Source: Amycolatopsis pittospori (GTDB taxonomy: Bacteria > Actinomycetota > Actinomycetes > Mycobacteriales > Pseudonocardiaceae). From it: DNA of 64,000 nucleotides. The notes below the pieces were generated by a model, which saw only the letters and a program-made list of their open reading frames with translations, did not search any database and was not told where the DNA came from. The translations under genes were made by a program, and so were the position numbers. The stretch is taken from positions 1-64,000 of the forward strand of contig NZ_JACBXD010000017.1 in NCBI RefSeq assembly GCF_013870525.1. Direction: 5' to 3'. This document shows positions 47,262 to 55,795 of the stretch, one piece after another (the stretch's first letter is position 1; each line of letters starts with the position of its first letter).

Positions 47262-49820
47262 GTGGCACCCCGACCACCGTGGCGCGCGCTTCTCACGTGT
47301 ACCGCCGCAACGGCGATCACCTTCGCCGTACTGCCCGCCCTGCCCGCCGGCGCGGCGCCGACCGACTACGAGTCCGAAGCCGCGACGATCTCCCAGGGCG
47401 CCGTCGAATCGAACCACGCGGGCTATTCCGGCACCGGGTTCGTGAACTTCGACAACATCGCCGGCAGCCACATCGAGTACACGGTGAACGCCGCACAGGC
47501 CGGAACCCAGACGCTGACCTTCCGCTATGCCAACGGAACCACGGTCGACCGTCCGGTCGCGCTGAGCGTCAACGGCACCGCCGCCGGAACGCTGTCCTTC
47601 CCCGGCACCGGCGCTTGGACGACCTGGAAGACCGTCACCAAGGACGTCACACTCGCCGCCGGGGTCAACAAGATCCGCACCACCGCGACGACCGCGAACG
47701 GCGGTCCCAACGCGGACAAGCTCACCGCGAGCGGAGTGGCCGACGCCGAAGCGCCGACCCCGCCCAAGAACCTGGCAGCCAAGGACATCAAGGCACGCTC
47801 GGCCACCTTCACCTGGGAGGCCGCGACCGACAACGTCGGCGTCGTGCGCTACGAGGTCATGCGCGGCGGCAACATCCTCAAGACCGTCGACGGGAACACG
47901 CTCACGGCGACCGTCGACAACCTGACGCCGAACACCGCCTACGACATCTCCGTCGGCGCCTTCGACGCGGCCGGAAACCCTTCGCAGCAAAGCAATGTCG
48001 TGCAGTTCACGACGCCACCGAGCGGGGACACCACGCCGCCGACCGTGCCGGGGAACCTGCGCTCGACGTCGGTGACGGCGAACAGTGTCTCCTTGGCGTG
48101 GAACGCTTCCACCGACGACAGCGGCACGATCGCGGGTTACGACGTCTACCAGGGCACCGCGAAGGTCGCGACGACGCCTTCACTCGAAGCCACGATCACC
48201 GGCCTGACGGCGAACACCTCGTACACCTTCACGGCCAAGGCGCGGGACCTCGACGGCAACGCCTCCGCGGCGAGCAACGCGCTGACCGCCAAGACGAGCG
48301 GTAACGCGGGCGGCGGAATCCCGGAGTACGACAAGGACATCGCCAAGGTCGACCTCGCCTGGTCCGTCGACTTCCTCCCCGACGGCACGGCGCTCGCGAC
48401 CGAACGGGACCGCTTCGAGATCCTGCGGATCACGCCGTCGGGCCAGAAGACCACCGTGGGCAAGGTGCCCGGCGCGGTCGGGACGAACGGCGAGGGCGGC
48501 CTGCTCGGCCTGGCGATCTCGCCGAACTACGCCACCGATCACGCGATCTACCTGTACCACACGGCTTCCGGCGACAACCGGATCGTGAAGATGACCTACG
48601 ACAACGGAACGCTGTCCCCGACGTCGACACCGGTGCTCACCGGGATCGCGAAGAACCGTTACCACAACGGTGGAAGGCTGCGCTTCGGTCCGGACGGCAA
48701 GCTGTACGCCACGGCCGGCGACGGACAGAACAAGGACACCCCGCAGAACAAGGGTTCGCTCAACGGGAAGATCCTGCGGATCAACCCCGACGGTTCGGCG
48801 CCGGGCGACAACCCGTTCTTCTCCACCGGCGGCAACGCGCGGTACGTCTGGAGCTTCGGACACCGCAACCCGCAGGGCCTGGCCTGGGACTCCCGCGGCC
48901 AGCTGTGGGCGTCGGAGTTCGGCGACGGCACCCAGGACGAGCTGAACCTGATCCAGAAGGGCGGCAACTTCGGCTGGCCCCAGTGTGAAGGCACCTCGGG
49001 CAGCTGCGGCGGCACGGTCGCACCGAAGAAGACCTGGCCGACGAGTTCCGGCGGGCCGAGCGGGATCGAGATCGTCAACGACTGGGTCTACGTCGCGGCC
49101 GTCACCAGCGAGCAGGTGTTCGCCACGCAGATCAACGCCGCGGGCAACGGCGTCGGCTCGGTGCAGTCGCTGTTCTCCGGCCGCTGGGGCAGGCTCCGCT
49201 CGGTCACCAAGACCCCGGACGGCGGCCTGTGGCTCACCTCGACGAACGCGGACAAGAACGGTGGCACGCCGAGCGGGATCGACAACGTGGTGGTGCGCCT
49301 GAAGTTCCCTGGTTCCTCGCAGCCCGGCGCGTTCAAACTGGCCAGTTCCGCGTTCGCCGACAACGCCTCCATCCCGGGCAAGTACACCTGCTCCGGTGAC
49401 GGCACCGCGGGCCAGGACACCTCCCCGCCGCTGGCGTGGGGGCCCGGGACCACGGGCGCCAAGGGCTACGCCGTCGTCTTCGCCGACGTGGCCAACAGCG
49501 GCAACAAGCTGCACTGGGCGATCTGGGACATCCCGGCGTCCGCGACATCGCTACCCGAAGGTCTGGGAGCGGGCTTCACCGTCCCGAACCAGAACGGGGC
49601 CAAGCAAAAGGCCATGGGCAGCGGGGCGAACTCGCAGAAGTACTTCGGTCCCTGCCCCGGTGGCTCCAGCCATCCGTACACGTTCACGCTGTACGCGCTG
49701 AACACGGCGACGGTTCCGGGCCTGACCTCGTCCTCGACGATGGCGCAGATCGAGACGGCGATCAAGAACGCGTCGAGCGCCAACGTCAAACTTCGCGGCA
49801 CTTCCAACGCCGCGACCTGA
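47262..49820 (+). CDS. Secreted CBM-Fn3-Fn3-sugar dehydrogenase-PEBP fusion protein
   Basis: 852 residues. The start is GTG at 47262 because GGAGG lies five bases before it; an ATG at 47250 would overlap that site. Order: signal peptide (about 1-33, ending PAGAAP), a CBM35-like beta-sandwich (35-160, ESEAATISQGAVESNHAGYSG), two Fn3 domains (165-250 and 260-345), a GSDH-type six-bladed propeller (355-700, GLLGLAISPNYATD, GGRLRFGPDGKLYATAGDG, FGHRNPQGLAWD) and a C-terminal PEBP/YbhB-like domain (705-850, TSPPLAWGPG, LHWAIWDIP). The propeller may oxidise sugars with PQQ outside the cell while the CBM holds polysaccharide. A PEBP domain on the same chain is unusual. Confidence 0.85.
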   Translation: MAPRPPWRALLTCTAATAITFAVLPALPAGAAPTDYESEAATISQGAVESNHAGYSGTGFVNFDNIAGSHIEYTVNAAQAGTQTLTFRYANGTTVDRPVALSVNGTAAGTLSFPGTGAWTTWKTVTKDVTLAAGVNKIRTTATTANGGPNADKLTASGVADAEAPTPPKNLAAKDIKARSATFTWEAATDNVGVVRYEVMRGGNILKTVDGNTLTATVDNLTPNTAYDISVGAFDAAGNPSQQSNVVQFTTPPSGDTTPPTVPGNLRSTSVTANSVSLAWNASTDDSGTIAGYDVYQGTAKVATTPSLEATITGLTANTSYTFTAKARDLDGNASAASNALTAKTSGNAGGGIPEYDKDIAKVDLAWSVDFLPDGTALATERDRFEILRITPSGQKTTVGKVPGAVGTNGEGGLLGLAISPNYATDHAIYLYHTASGDNRIVKMTYDNGTLSPTSTPVLTGIAKNRYHNGGRLRFGPDGKLYATAGDGQNKDTPQNKGSLNGKILRINPDGSAPGDNPFFSTGGNARYVWSFGHRNPQGLAWDSRGQLWASEFGDGTQDELNLIQKGGNFGWPQCEGTSGSCGGTVAPKKTWPTSSGGPSGIEIVNDWVYVAAVTSEQVFATQINAAGNGVGSVQSLFSGRWGRLRSVTKTPDGGLWLTSTNADKNGGTPSGIDNVVVRLKFPGSSQPGAFKLASSAFADNASIPGKYTCSGDGTAGQDTSPPLAWGPGTTGAKGYAVVFADVANSGNKLHWAIWDIPASATSLPEGLGAGFTVPNQNGAKQKAMGSGANSQKYFGPCPGGSSHPYTFTLYALNTATVPGLTSSSTMAQIETAIKNASSANVKLRGTSNAAT

Positions 49821-50037
49821 GTCGCGGTCGGGGTGTCCGGAGCGGCGCCGGACACCCCGACCGTATCCAGTGTGGACACCGATGACCGCCACCCCGTCCG
49901 GGATTCCCCGACGGGGTGGCGTTTTCGTGGGAAAGAACCACGTTGACGCGGCTGCCCGGTGGCGGCAGGATCATGGTGAGCAGGCTGTCCTGGTCGGGGC
50001 CCAGTGGAGACACCTGCGCGAACTGGGGAGAAGATTA

Positions 50038-50640
50038 ATGCGTAATCTCAAGCGATTCCTCGTGTCCATGACCGTCCTCGCCGGATTCTCGGCCCTGTTC
50101 GGCGCGCCCGCCGCGCAGGCGGACGAGCGCGTCGACCTCGGCCAGCTGTCGCTGCGTCCGGCGAAGGTGCACGGTGCCGGCTTCTCCGCGCAGCAGCAGG
50201 CGTACCTGATCGGCCCGGCCTCCGACGAGAGCCGCTGCCTGGACGCGGATCTGGGCACCATCAACGGAAACGGCACCAAGGTCCAGCTCTGGACCTGCAT
50301 CATCGGCCCGGACAACACCATCCCGGCGAACCAGGCCTGGTACGTCACCCAGATCCCCGAGGGTCACTTCCGGTTCCAGAACGTCCACAATGGACGTTAC
50401 CTGGACGCCGACCTCGGCTCGATCAACCGTAACGGCACCAAGATCCAGCTCTGGGACTACCTGCCCGCCGCGTCGAACCAGTGGTTCACCGTCACCGAGA
50501 ACCCCGAGGGCTACCTGCGCCTGCAGAACGTGCGCAGCGGCCGCTACCTCGACTCCGACCTCGGCACGGCGGGCCGTGACGGTGGCGTCGTGCAGCTGTG
50601 GGACTTCGTGGCGGGCGCCAAGAACCAGTGGTGGTTCTGA
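50038..50640 (+). CDS. Secreted ricin-B-type beta-trefoil lectin
   Basis: 200 residues. Signal peptide of about 32 residues (LVSMTVLAGFSALFGAPAAQA), then three repeats with the pattern CLDADLG...VQLW, YLDADLG...IQLW and YLDSDLG...VQLW, ending NQWWF: a single beta-trefoil with Q-x-W repeats that probably binds carbohydrate. No catalytic domain. GGGGAG precedes the ATG. The stop overlaps the next ATG by one base (TGATG). Confidence 0.9.
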   Translation: MRNLKRFLVSMTVLAGFSALFGAPAAQADERVDLGQLSLRPAKVHGAGFSAQQQAYLIGPASDESRCLDADLGTINGNGTKVQLWTCIIGPDNTIPANQAWYVTQIPEGHFRFQNVHNGRYLDADLGSINRNGTKIQLWDYLPAASNQWFTVTENPEGYLRLQNVRSGRYLDSDLGTAGRDGGVVQLWDFVAGAKNQWWF

Positions 50641-51632
50641 TGCGAAGCCCAGGGCGGCGGCTGGCCGCCCTGGGCGCGGCGCTCCTCGTGGCGGTGACCG
50701 GGCTGCAGACGGCAGAGGCCACGTCACCGATGGAGGCCACCTCCTGTTATTGGCGCCAGACCCATTTGCCGATGCCGGCGGGGATCGAGTTCGCCTACGT
50801 CAGCGGTTCCGCCGGAACCGAGTGGATCGTCGCGAACGGCAGCAACTATCCGGATCCCGACTACGGCATCATCTGGCACAACGAGCAGCCTCGACTCATG
50901 CTGCGGTTTCGCGGCGGTGGTGAGAATCGACCGCGTGACATCAACGCGAACGGCACCGTGACCGGGGTGAGGTTCGGCCCGTCCGGTAAGCCGGAACCCT
51001 ATGTGTACAAGACCTTCTACCGCTGGCTGCCGAAACCGGCTGCTGGAAACACCTATGCCACCTGGATCAACGATCGCGGCGACATCGCGGGATTCGTGGA
51101 TGTCGACGGTGTCATGAAGATCATCTATTGGCGGGCGGGCGGCACGGACTACGAGATGCTCGGTGACGGCTTCCCGGTCGGGATCGACGGGACCGGACGA
51201 GTGGTCTCCGGCACGGGAGAGATCTACCACGCGGACGGTACCCGTGGCACGCTTCACGCCCCGGCCGGCCTCAGCGGGATCGCCGCAGGGCAGTTCAACG
51301 AGGGTATGACGGCCGGCTACGGCACCGACGCGAACGGCGAACGAGTGGGCGTGGTGTGGGACGCCGTGGGCAACGTGGTCTCGACCATTCCCCACGCGAC
51401 CGCGAGGGCCGCCAACCCCCAGGGGCTCGTCCTCGGCATCGTCGGCGCGTACGGGGGAAGCGCGGCGGAGGTCTGGCGGAACGGGAGACACGAGGTCACG
51501 CTCGCCAATCCGAGGCCGCAATTCGCGGAATCCCCTCAGCCGTACAGCGCGAACGCGGATGTGACAGCGGACGGCGCGATCATCGCCACCCCGATGGGCC
51601 TTCCCCGGCCTTCGTACTGGCGTTGCTCGTGA
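50640..51632 (+). CDS. Secreted HAF-repeat-like protein of unknown function
   Basis: 330 residues. Signal peptide (about 1-30, ALGAALLVAVTGLQTAEA). The mature protein repeats a strand-rich unit around short phrases such as WINDRGDIAGFVDVDG, FNEGMTAGYGTDANGERVG and SANADVTADGAIIATP, like the extracellular HAF repeat proteins, which probably form a propeller. Function not known. Its ATG overlaps the lectin stop, so the two secreted proteins are probably made together. Confidence 0.75.
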   Translation: MRSPGRRLAALGAALLVAVTGLQTAEATSPMEATSCYWRQTHLPMPAGIEFAYVSGSAGTEWIVANGSNYPDPDYGIIWHNEQPRLMLRFRGGGENRPRDINANGTVTGVRFGPSGKPEPYVYKTFYRWLPKPAAGNTYATWINDRGDIAGFVDVDGVMKIIYWRAGGTDYEMLGDGFPVGIDGTGRVVSGTGEIYHADGTRGTLHAPAGLSGIAAGQFNEGMTAGYGTDANGERVGVVWDAVGNVVSTIPHATARAANPQGLVLGIVGAYGGSAAEVWRNGRHEVTLANPRPQFAESPQPYSANADVTADGAIIATPMGLPRPSYWRCS

Positions 51633-51646
51633 GTTCCTGATGTCCG

Positions 51647-51684
51647 GTCCTTCACCGGCCTTTAGACTTCGGCCGGTGAAGGAC
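51647..51684 (+). promoter_or_regulatory. 14-bp-stem hairpin holding the Nudix start codon and -10 box
   Basis: GTCCTTCACCGGCC, a 10-base loop TTTAGACTTC and the exact complement GGCCGGTGAAGGAC. The loop carries TAGACT (51663-51668), which lies seven bases before the GTG at 51676. The dyad could be an operator over a leaderless promoter or, if transcribed from upstream, a structure that hides the start codon or ends the previous transcript. Confidence 0.6.
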
Positions 51685-52185
51685 TGGACGTTCTGCCCGC
51701 GCTGCGGAAACCGGACCCGGCTCACCGGCGATGGCCGGGAGACCCACGCCGAGTGCCCCGAGTGCGGCTTCGTCAAATACGACAACCCGCTGCCGACCAC
51801 GGTCGGCCTGGTCCTCGACGGCGACCGGATCCTGTTGCTGCGCAGGGCACACGAGCCCCGCAAGGGCAGCTGGGACACCGTCGGCGGATTCCTTTCCGGA
51901 ACCGAGACCGCCGAAGAGAACCTCGTTCGCGAAGGTCTCGAAGAGATCGGCTGTGAACTCCGGAATCTCCGGTTCGTCGGGTCGTACTCGTCCGCTTACG
52001 GCGACACGGGCCTGATGACGATCGGGCTCGCCTTCACCTGCGAACTCCCACCGGACGCCGAAATCGTGCTGTCGGAGGAGAATTCCGAGTTCGCCTGGTT
52101 CCCGCTGGACGACCGCCCGCCACTCGCCTTCGCCGACTGCGAGGCGGCGGCAGCGTCGCTCACCAGCCGAACAGGTTCCGCATGA
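51676..52185 (+). CDS. Nudix hydrolase with N-terminal zinc ribbon (NudC-like layout)
   Basis: 169 residues from GTG at 51676; ATG at 51640 gives 181. A four-cysteine zinc ribbon (FCPRCG ... CPECGF) precedes the Nudix box GGFLSGTETAEENLVREGLEEIG. The layout is that of NADH pyrophosphatase NudC, but without the SQPWPFP motif that marks NudC, so the substrate is open. The last 26 bp overlap the convergent tetR gene. A -10-like TAGACT lies directly before GTG 51676. Confidence 0.87.
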   Translation: MKDWTFCPRCGNRTRLTGDGRETHAECPECGFVKYDNPLPTTVGLVLDGDRILLLRRAHEPRKGSWDTVGGFLSGTETAEENLVREGLEEIGCELRNLRFVGSYSSAYGDTGLMTIGLAFTCELPPDAEIVLSEENSEFAWFPLDDRPPLAFADCEAAAASLTSRTGSA

Positions 52186-52771
52186 TCCGCTCGCAGCGCG
52201 CCGTCATCGCCGCCGCGTCCTGATCCGGCTGGTCGATCCACCAGCTGATCAGCGAATCGACCACCCCGGTCCACACCTGCGCGATCGCCTCGATGTCACG
52301 TTCGTCGTCGAGCCCGCGGGAACGCATCAGCTGGGCGGCGCCGATCAGCGCGAATCCGTCGAGCCGGAAGCGGTAATCGGTCGCGACACCGGCGATCTCG
52401 CCGCTCGACGGCACCGTCGGGTCACGCAGCAGCTTCCAGGCGTAGCGGTCGTGGTCGAACGTCTGGAAAATGGCCGAAAGCACCGCCAGCGGCATCCGCT
52501 CGGGCGGCTCGCTCTCCTGCGCCATCGTCTCGGCGACACCTTCGGTCAGCCTGTCCCCCGCCCGGTTCAGGCAGGCGAGGTAGAGCCCGTCCTTCGAGCC
52601 GAAGTACTGGTACAGCAAGGGTTTCGTGACACCGACCCGACGCGCGATCTCCACCATCGACGCCCCGGCGTACCCGTTCCTGCCGAACTCCTCCGTACCG
52701 GCGCGCACGATCTGGGTTTCCCGCTCTTCGCGGGGCACGCCCTTCGTGCCGACGGCCCTTGCTTCTGTCAC
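52160..52771 (-). CDS. TetR-family transcriptional regulator
   Basis: 203 residues. The helix-turn-helix is ASMVEIARRVGVTKPLLYQYFGSKDGL (split here as MVEIARRVGV and LLYQYFGSKDG); the C-terminal helical ligand domain carries YAWKLLRDPTV and VVDSLISWWIDQPD. The GTG at 52771 follows TAAGAT by seven bases, so the mRNA is probably leaderless. It is divergent from the sterol-desaturase-like gene and shares with it a region holding two copies of a TTACC-type dyad, so it most likely controls both. Confidence 0.9.
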   Translation of the reverse strand: MTEARAVGTKGVPREERETQIVRAGTEEFGRNGYAGASMVEIARRVGVTKPLLYQYFGSKDGLYLACLNRAGDRLTEGVAETMAQESEPPERMPLAVLSAIFQTFDHDRYAWKLLRDPTVPSSGEIAGVATDYRFRLDGFALIGAAQLMRSRGLDDERDIEAIAQVWTGVVDSLISWWIDQPDQDAAAMTARCERIMRNLFGW

Positions 52772-52781
52772 GGCGGTTATC

Positions 52782-52825
52782 TTACCCTGAGGTAAATGAC
52801 CCTAGGGTAAGTTACCTGAAGGTCA
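52782..52825. promoter_or_regulatory. Paired operators between tetR and sterol desaturase genes
   Basis: TTACCCTGAGGTAA (52782-52795) and TTACCTGAAGGTCA (52812-52825) begin exactly 30 bp apart, about three helical turns. The first overlaps the -10 box of tetR (TAAGAT, minus strand, 52779-52784); TAGGGT (52803-52808) between them could be the -10 of the desaturase gene. Confidence 0.65.
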
Positions 52826-52854
52826 GATAACCGGGGGTCGAGACAGGGAGAGGC

Positions 52855-53724
52855 GTGGTGGCGGACTTTCTTGCCCATCTGAGTGACCCGGTGCTGCTGG
52901 CGACACCGGTGTTCCTGCTGTTCGTGGCGATCGAGATCCTCGCGCTGCACGTGCTGGGCCACGACGACAACGTCATCGGCTACAGCGTCAAGGACACGCG
53001 GACCAGCATGTCCATGGGCGCGGTGGCGGTCGTGATCAACGGCGTCTTCCGGATCTTCATGCTGTTCGTGTTCGCCGCGCTCTACGCGCTGGCGCCGGTG
53101 AAGTTCAGCCCGGACGACTGGTGGACCTGGGTGCTGATGCTGCTCGGCCAGGAACTCGTCTTCTACGCCTACCACCGGGCCAGCCACCGCGTCCGGATCA
53201 TGTGGGCGGGCCACCAGGTCCACCATTCGAGCGAGCACTACAACTTCTCGACCGCGCTGCGGCAGAAGTGGACCCCGTACTTCCAGCTGCCGTTCTGGTC
53301 GATCCTCGCCTTCGCCGGCATCCCGCCCTGGATGATCCTCACCGGGCTGTCGATCGACCTCGTCTACCAGTTCTTCGTGCATACGGAGAAGATCCGGAAG
53401 CTGCCGCGCTGGTTCGAGTACGTGTTCAACACACCTTCACACCATCGTGTGCACCACGGCAGCGACCAGGAGTACCTGGACGCGAACTACGGCGGAATCC
53501 TGATCATCTGGGATCGCCTGTTCGACAGCTTCGTCCCCGAAGGCAAACGACCGACCTACGGGCTGACCAAGAACATCGAGACCCACAACCTGCTCAAGGT
53601 CGGCTTCCACGAGTACGGCTCGATCCTGCGCGACGTCCGCGCGGCCGGGTCGTGGCGGGACAAACTCGGGTACGTGTTCGGGCCGCCGGGCTGGCAGCCC
53701 GCGCGGGCCGAGGCGATGAACTAG
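52855..53724 (+). CDS. Sterol desaturase / fatty acid hydroxylase family membrane protein
   Basis: 289 residues from GTG 52855 with GGGAGAGG just upstream. Four to five hydrophobic segments surround the di-iron histidine motifs HRASHR, HQVHHSSEHYNF and HHRVHHG. Members hydroxylate or desaturate lipids using oxygen. The gene probably belongs to the regulon of the divergent TetR protein; a lipid or steroid inducer is plausible but not shown. The stop overlaps the convergent gpgS stop: CTAG serves both. Confidence 0.9.
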   Translation: MVADFLAHLSDPVLLATPVFLLFVAIEILALHVLGHDDNVIGYSVKDTRTSMSMGAVAVVINGVFRIFMLFVFAALYALAPVKFSPDDWWTWVLMLLGQELVFYAYHRASHRVRIMWAGHQVHHSSEHYNFSTALRQKWTPYFQLPFWSILAFAGIPPWMILTGLSIDLVYQFFVHTEKIRKLPRWFEYVFNTPSHHRVHHGSDQEYLDANYGGILIIWDRLFDSFVPEGKRPTYGLTKNIETHNLLKVGFHEYGSILRDVRAAGSWRDKLGYVFGPPGWQPARAEAMN

Positions 53725-54725
53725 GCCGTCTCCCGCAGAACCGGCGCGTTCTCCGGCCGCGTCTCCGGCGGGAGGCTCGCCAGCGGCGGCCGCTGCGTGC
53801 ACATCACGTCGGTGAGCACCAGTTCCCGCTCGACGCCTTCGCCGGAGCCACGCCGGAATTGGGCGAGCAGGGTCGACGGCGGCGCGGCGGAGATCAGGCG
53901 GCCGCCGCGTTCCAGCCGGTCCATCAGGGTCAGCATGATCTGCCCGGCCATCCGGCCGAGGGCCTGTGTGCTCTGGTGGCGATGCACGCGGTGCCCGAGG
54001 TCGACCTGCGCGAGCGCGTCGAGCCCGCGGAGTTCGAGCAGATCGATCAGGTGCCCGACCTCGACACCGTAGTTGGTGACGAACGGGATGCGCTCCAGCA
54101 CCTCACGGCGCCCGGCGTACTCCCCGGCGAGCGGCTGCACGAAGCCGGCGAGTTCCGGCCAGTACATGTTCAGCAGCGGGCGCGCGACGAGTTCGGTGAC
54201 CCGCCCGCCGCCGTCGGGCTCGCTGGCCTCCCCGCTGTCGAGAGGACGGTGGTAGAAGCCCTTGACGTAGTCGATGGACGGGTCGGTGAGCAGCGGCCCG
54301 AGCAGGCCGGTCACGTAGCCGGGGGTGAAGTCGTAGAGGTCGCCGTCCACGAAGACGACGATGTCACCGGTCGTCTCGGCGACGCCCTTCCACAGCGCTT
54401 CCCCTTTGCCCGGCAAGCCTTCCAGCCCGGGGAAGACCGCGTCCTGCGCGACGACGTCCGCCCCGGCCGCGCGGGCGACGTCGGCGGTGGAATCGGTCGA
54501 ATGGCTGTCCACCACGAGGATCTCGTCCACCAGACGATGGCGTTCGACGAGTTCGCGCCGGATGGTGCCGACGATCGTGCCGACGGTCTTCTCCTCGTCG
54601 CGCGCCGGGATCACCACCGAGACCCGCGTCCCGCGTTTGGCGGCGAGCAGTTCCGCCACGCTCCAGTCGGCCGCCCGGCTGCTGCGCCGCGTGAGCCAGA
54701 CGCCGACCTCCGTCGAAATCCGCAT
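53721..54725 (-). CDS. gpgS: Glucosyl-3-phosphoglycerate synthase
   Basis: 334 residues, GT-81 family. VSVVIPARDEEKTVGTIV starts the nucleotide-sugar domain, FVDGDLYDF holds the metal-binding D-x-D, and GRVTELVARPLLNMYWPEL with LQPLAGEYAGRRE-like QPLAGEYAGRREVLERI follows the M. tuberculosis enzyme. It makes the first precursor of methylglucose lipopolysaccharide or of glucosylglycerate. ATG at 54725 follows GGAAGGGG. No phosphatase (gpgP) is beside it. Confidence 0.92.
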   Translation of the reverse strand: MRISTEVGVWLTRRSSRAADWSVAELLAAKRGTRVSVVIPARDEEKTVGTIVGTIRRELVERHRLVDEILVVDSHSTDSTADVARAAGADVVAQDAVFPGLEGLPGKGEALWKGVAETTGDIVVFVDGDLYDFTPGYVTGLLGPLLTDPSIDYVKGFYHRPLDSGEASEPDGGGRVTELVARPLLNMYWPELAGFVQPLAGEYAGRREVLERIPFVTNYGVEVGHLIDLLELRGLDALAQVDLGHRVHRHQSTQALGRMAGQIMLTLMDRLERGGRLISAAPPSTLLAQFRRGSGEGVERELVLTDVMCTQRPPLASLPPETRPENAPVLRETA

Positions 54726-54835
54726 GCCGTCCCCTTCCTCGATGATCACCACCGAGCTTCGAGGGACGCTGTTTCCTTCCGTCGTCGCCGCGGAAACCGC
54801 TGCGTTACGCCTGACGGGCGCAGGTAACAGGCGGG

Positions 54836-55744
54836 CTAGGCCAGCGCGGCCGAAAGCGCCTCGCCCGTCCGTCGCTTGGCCAGGTAGAAGGCCGCCTCAT
54901 GCGGTTTCGAGCCATTGTCGACCGTGTAACCGCTGTCGAGGACGCCTTCCGCGCCGGGGAAGAGCGGCGTGAGATCCGGGCGCGCGGCGACGAGGTCGTC
55001 CCGGTCGGCCAGGTTCACCCAGCGCGCGACGCCGGGCGGGATGGACGGCGGCTGCGGGCGGGTCCGCTCGTAGACCACCGTGCGCAGGCCGAGCGGCGAG
55101 CCCAGGGTAAGCAGCAACGGCAGCGGGCGGCCGTGCAGATGAGCGGCCTCGTAGGCGACGACCGATCCGAGCGAATGCCCGATGATCACCTCGGTCTCCG
55201 GCCCGATGTGCTCCGCGACCCGCTCCTGCACGCGTTTCCGGATCGTCTCGTCGGTGAGATACAGCGTCACCTGCTTGAGCGCCTTCACCACGACACGTTC
55301 GGCGAACGCGACGCCGAGCCGGGCGAAGGGGCGCAGGCGTACCAGCGCGTTCAGCACCGGGCGGGCGGCCGCGCGCACCCCTTGGTACTCCTCGGCCGGA
55401 CCACCCAGCCGGGCCAGCTCGGCCCGGGCACGGTCGCGGTCCGTCTCGCGGGACGCCGAATGCGCCGCGTTCCTCAGCCACTCCCCCGCCAGTTCCTCGG
55501 CGAGCCACCACTCTTCGACGCTCAGTTCGTCGCCGCCGCCCTGCTGGCCGTCGCGGAGGAAGAGGTCGCCGTAGAAGGCCATCCGTGCGGCGCCGGGGCG
55601 GGAATCGCGCCACAGGTCGTCGGCCAGCGCCGGGGCGCCGGCGAGCCGGACCCCGCCCGCCAGGCTCGGCAGCCATTCGGCCTCGAGGGTGTCCGCGGAC
55701 TTCTGTTCCTGGGCGATGCCGTGCACCAGAACGATCCGAGCCAT
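54836..55744 (-). CDS. Alpha/beta hydrolase (lipase/esterase-like) divergent from the caspase-STAND gene
   Basis: 302 residues. IVLVHGI at the start forms the oxyanion loop, GHSLGS holds nucleophile Ser191, acid Asp is probably 247-250 (LADRDD) and His282 is in KPHEAAFYL. A long helical insertion of about 100 residues (about 70-165, many Arg/Ala/Glu) caps the site. No signal peptide, so it acts in the cytosol or on the inner membrane face. It shares a 51-bp region with the caspase-STAND gene. Alpha/beta hydrolases occur as effectors beside STAND proteins in actinobacteria, but a simple esterase is possible. Confidence 0.8.
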   Translation of the reverse strand: MARIVLVHGIAQEQKSADTLEAEWLPSLAGGVRLAGAPALADDLWRDSRPGAARMAFYGDLFLRDGQQGGGDELSVEEWWLAEELAGEWLRNAAHSASRETDRDRARAELARLGGPAEEYQGVRAAARPVLNALVRLRPFARLGVAFAERVVVKALKQVTLYLTDETIRKRVQERVAEHIGPETEVIIGHSLGSVVAYEAAHLHGRPLPLLLTLGSPLGLRTVVYERTRPQPPSIPPGVARWVNLADRDDLVAARPDLTPLFPGAEGVLDSGYTVDNGSKPHEAAFYLAKRRTGEALSAALA

Positions 55745-55795
55745 GGTGACCAGTATGGTCGAAGTGCTTGCCGGTGCACCCGCCGATGAGACAAA

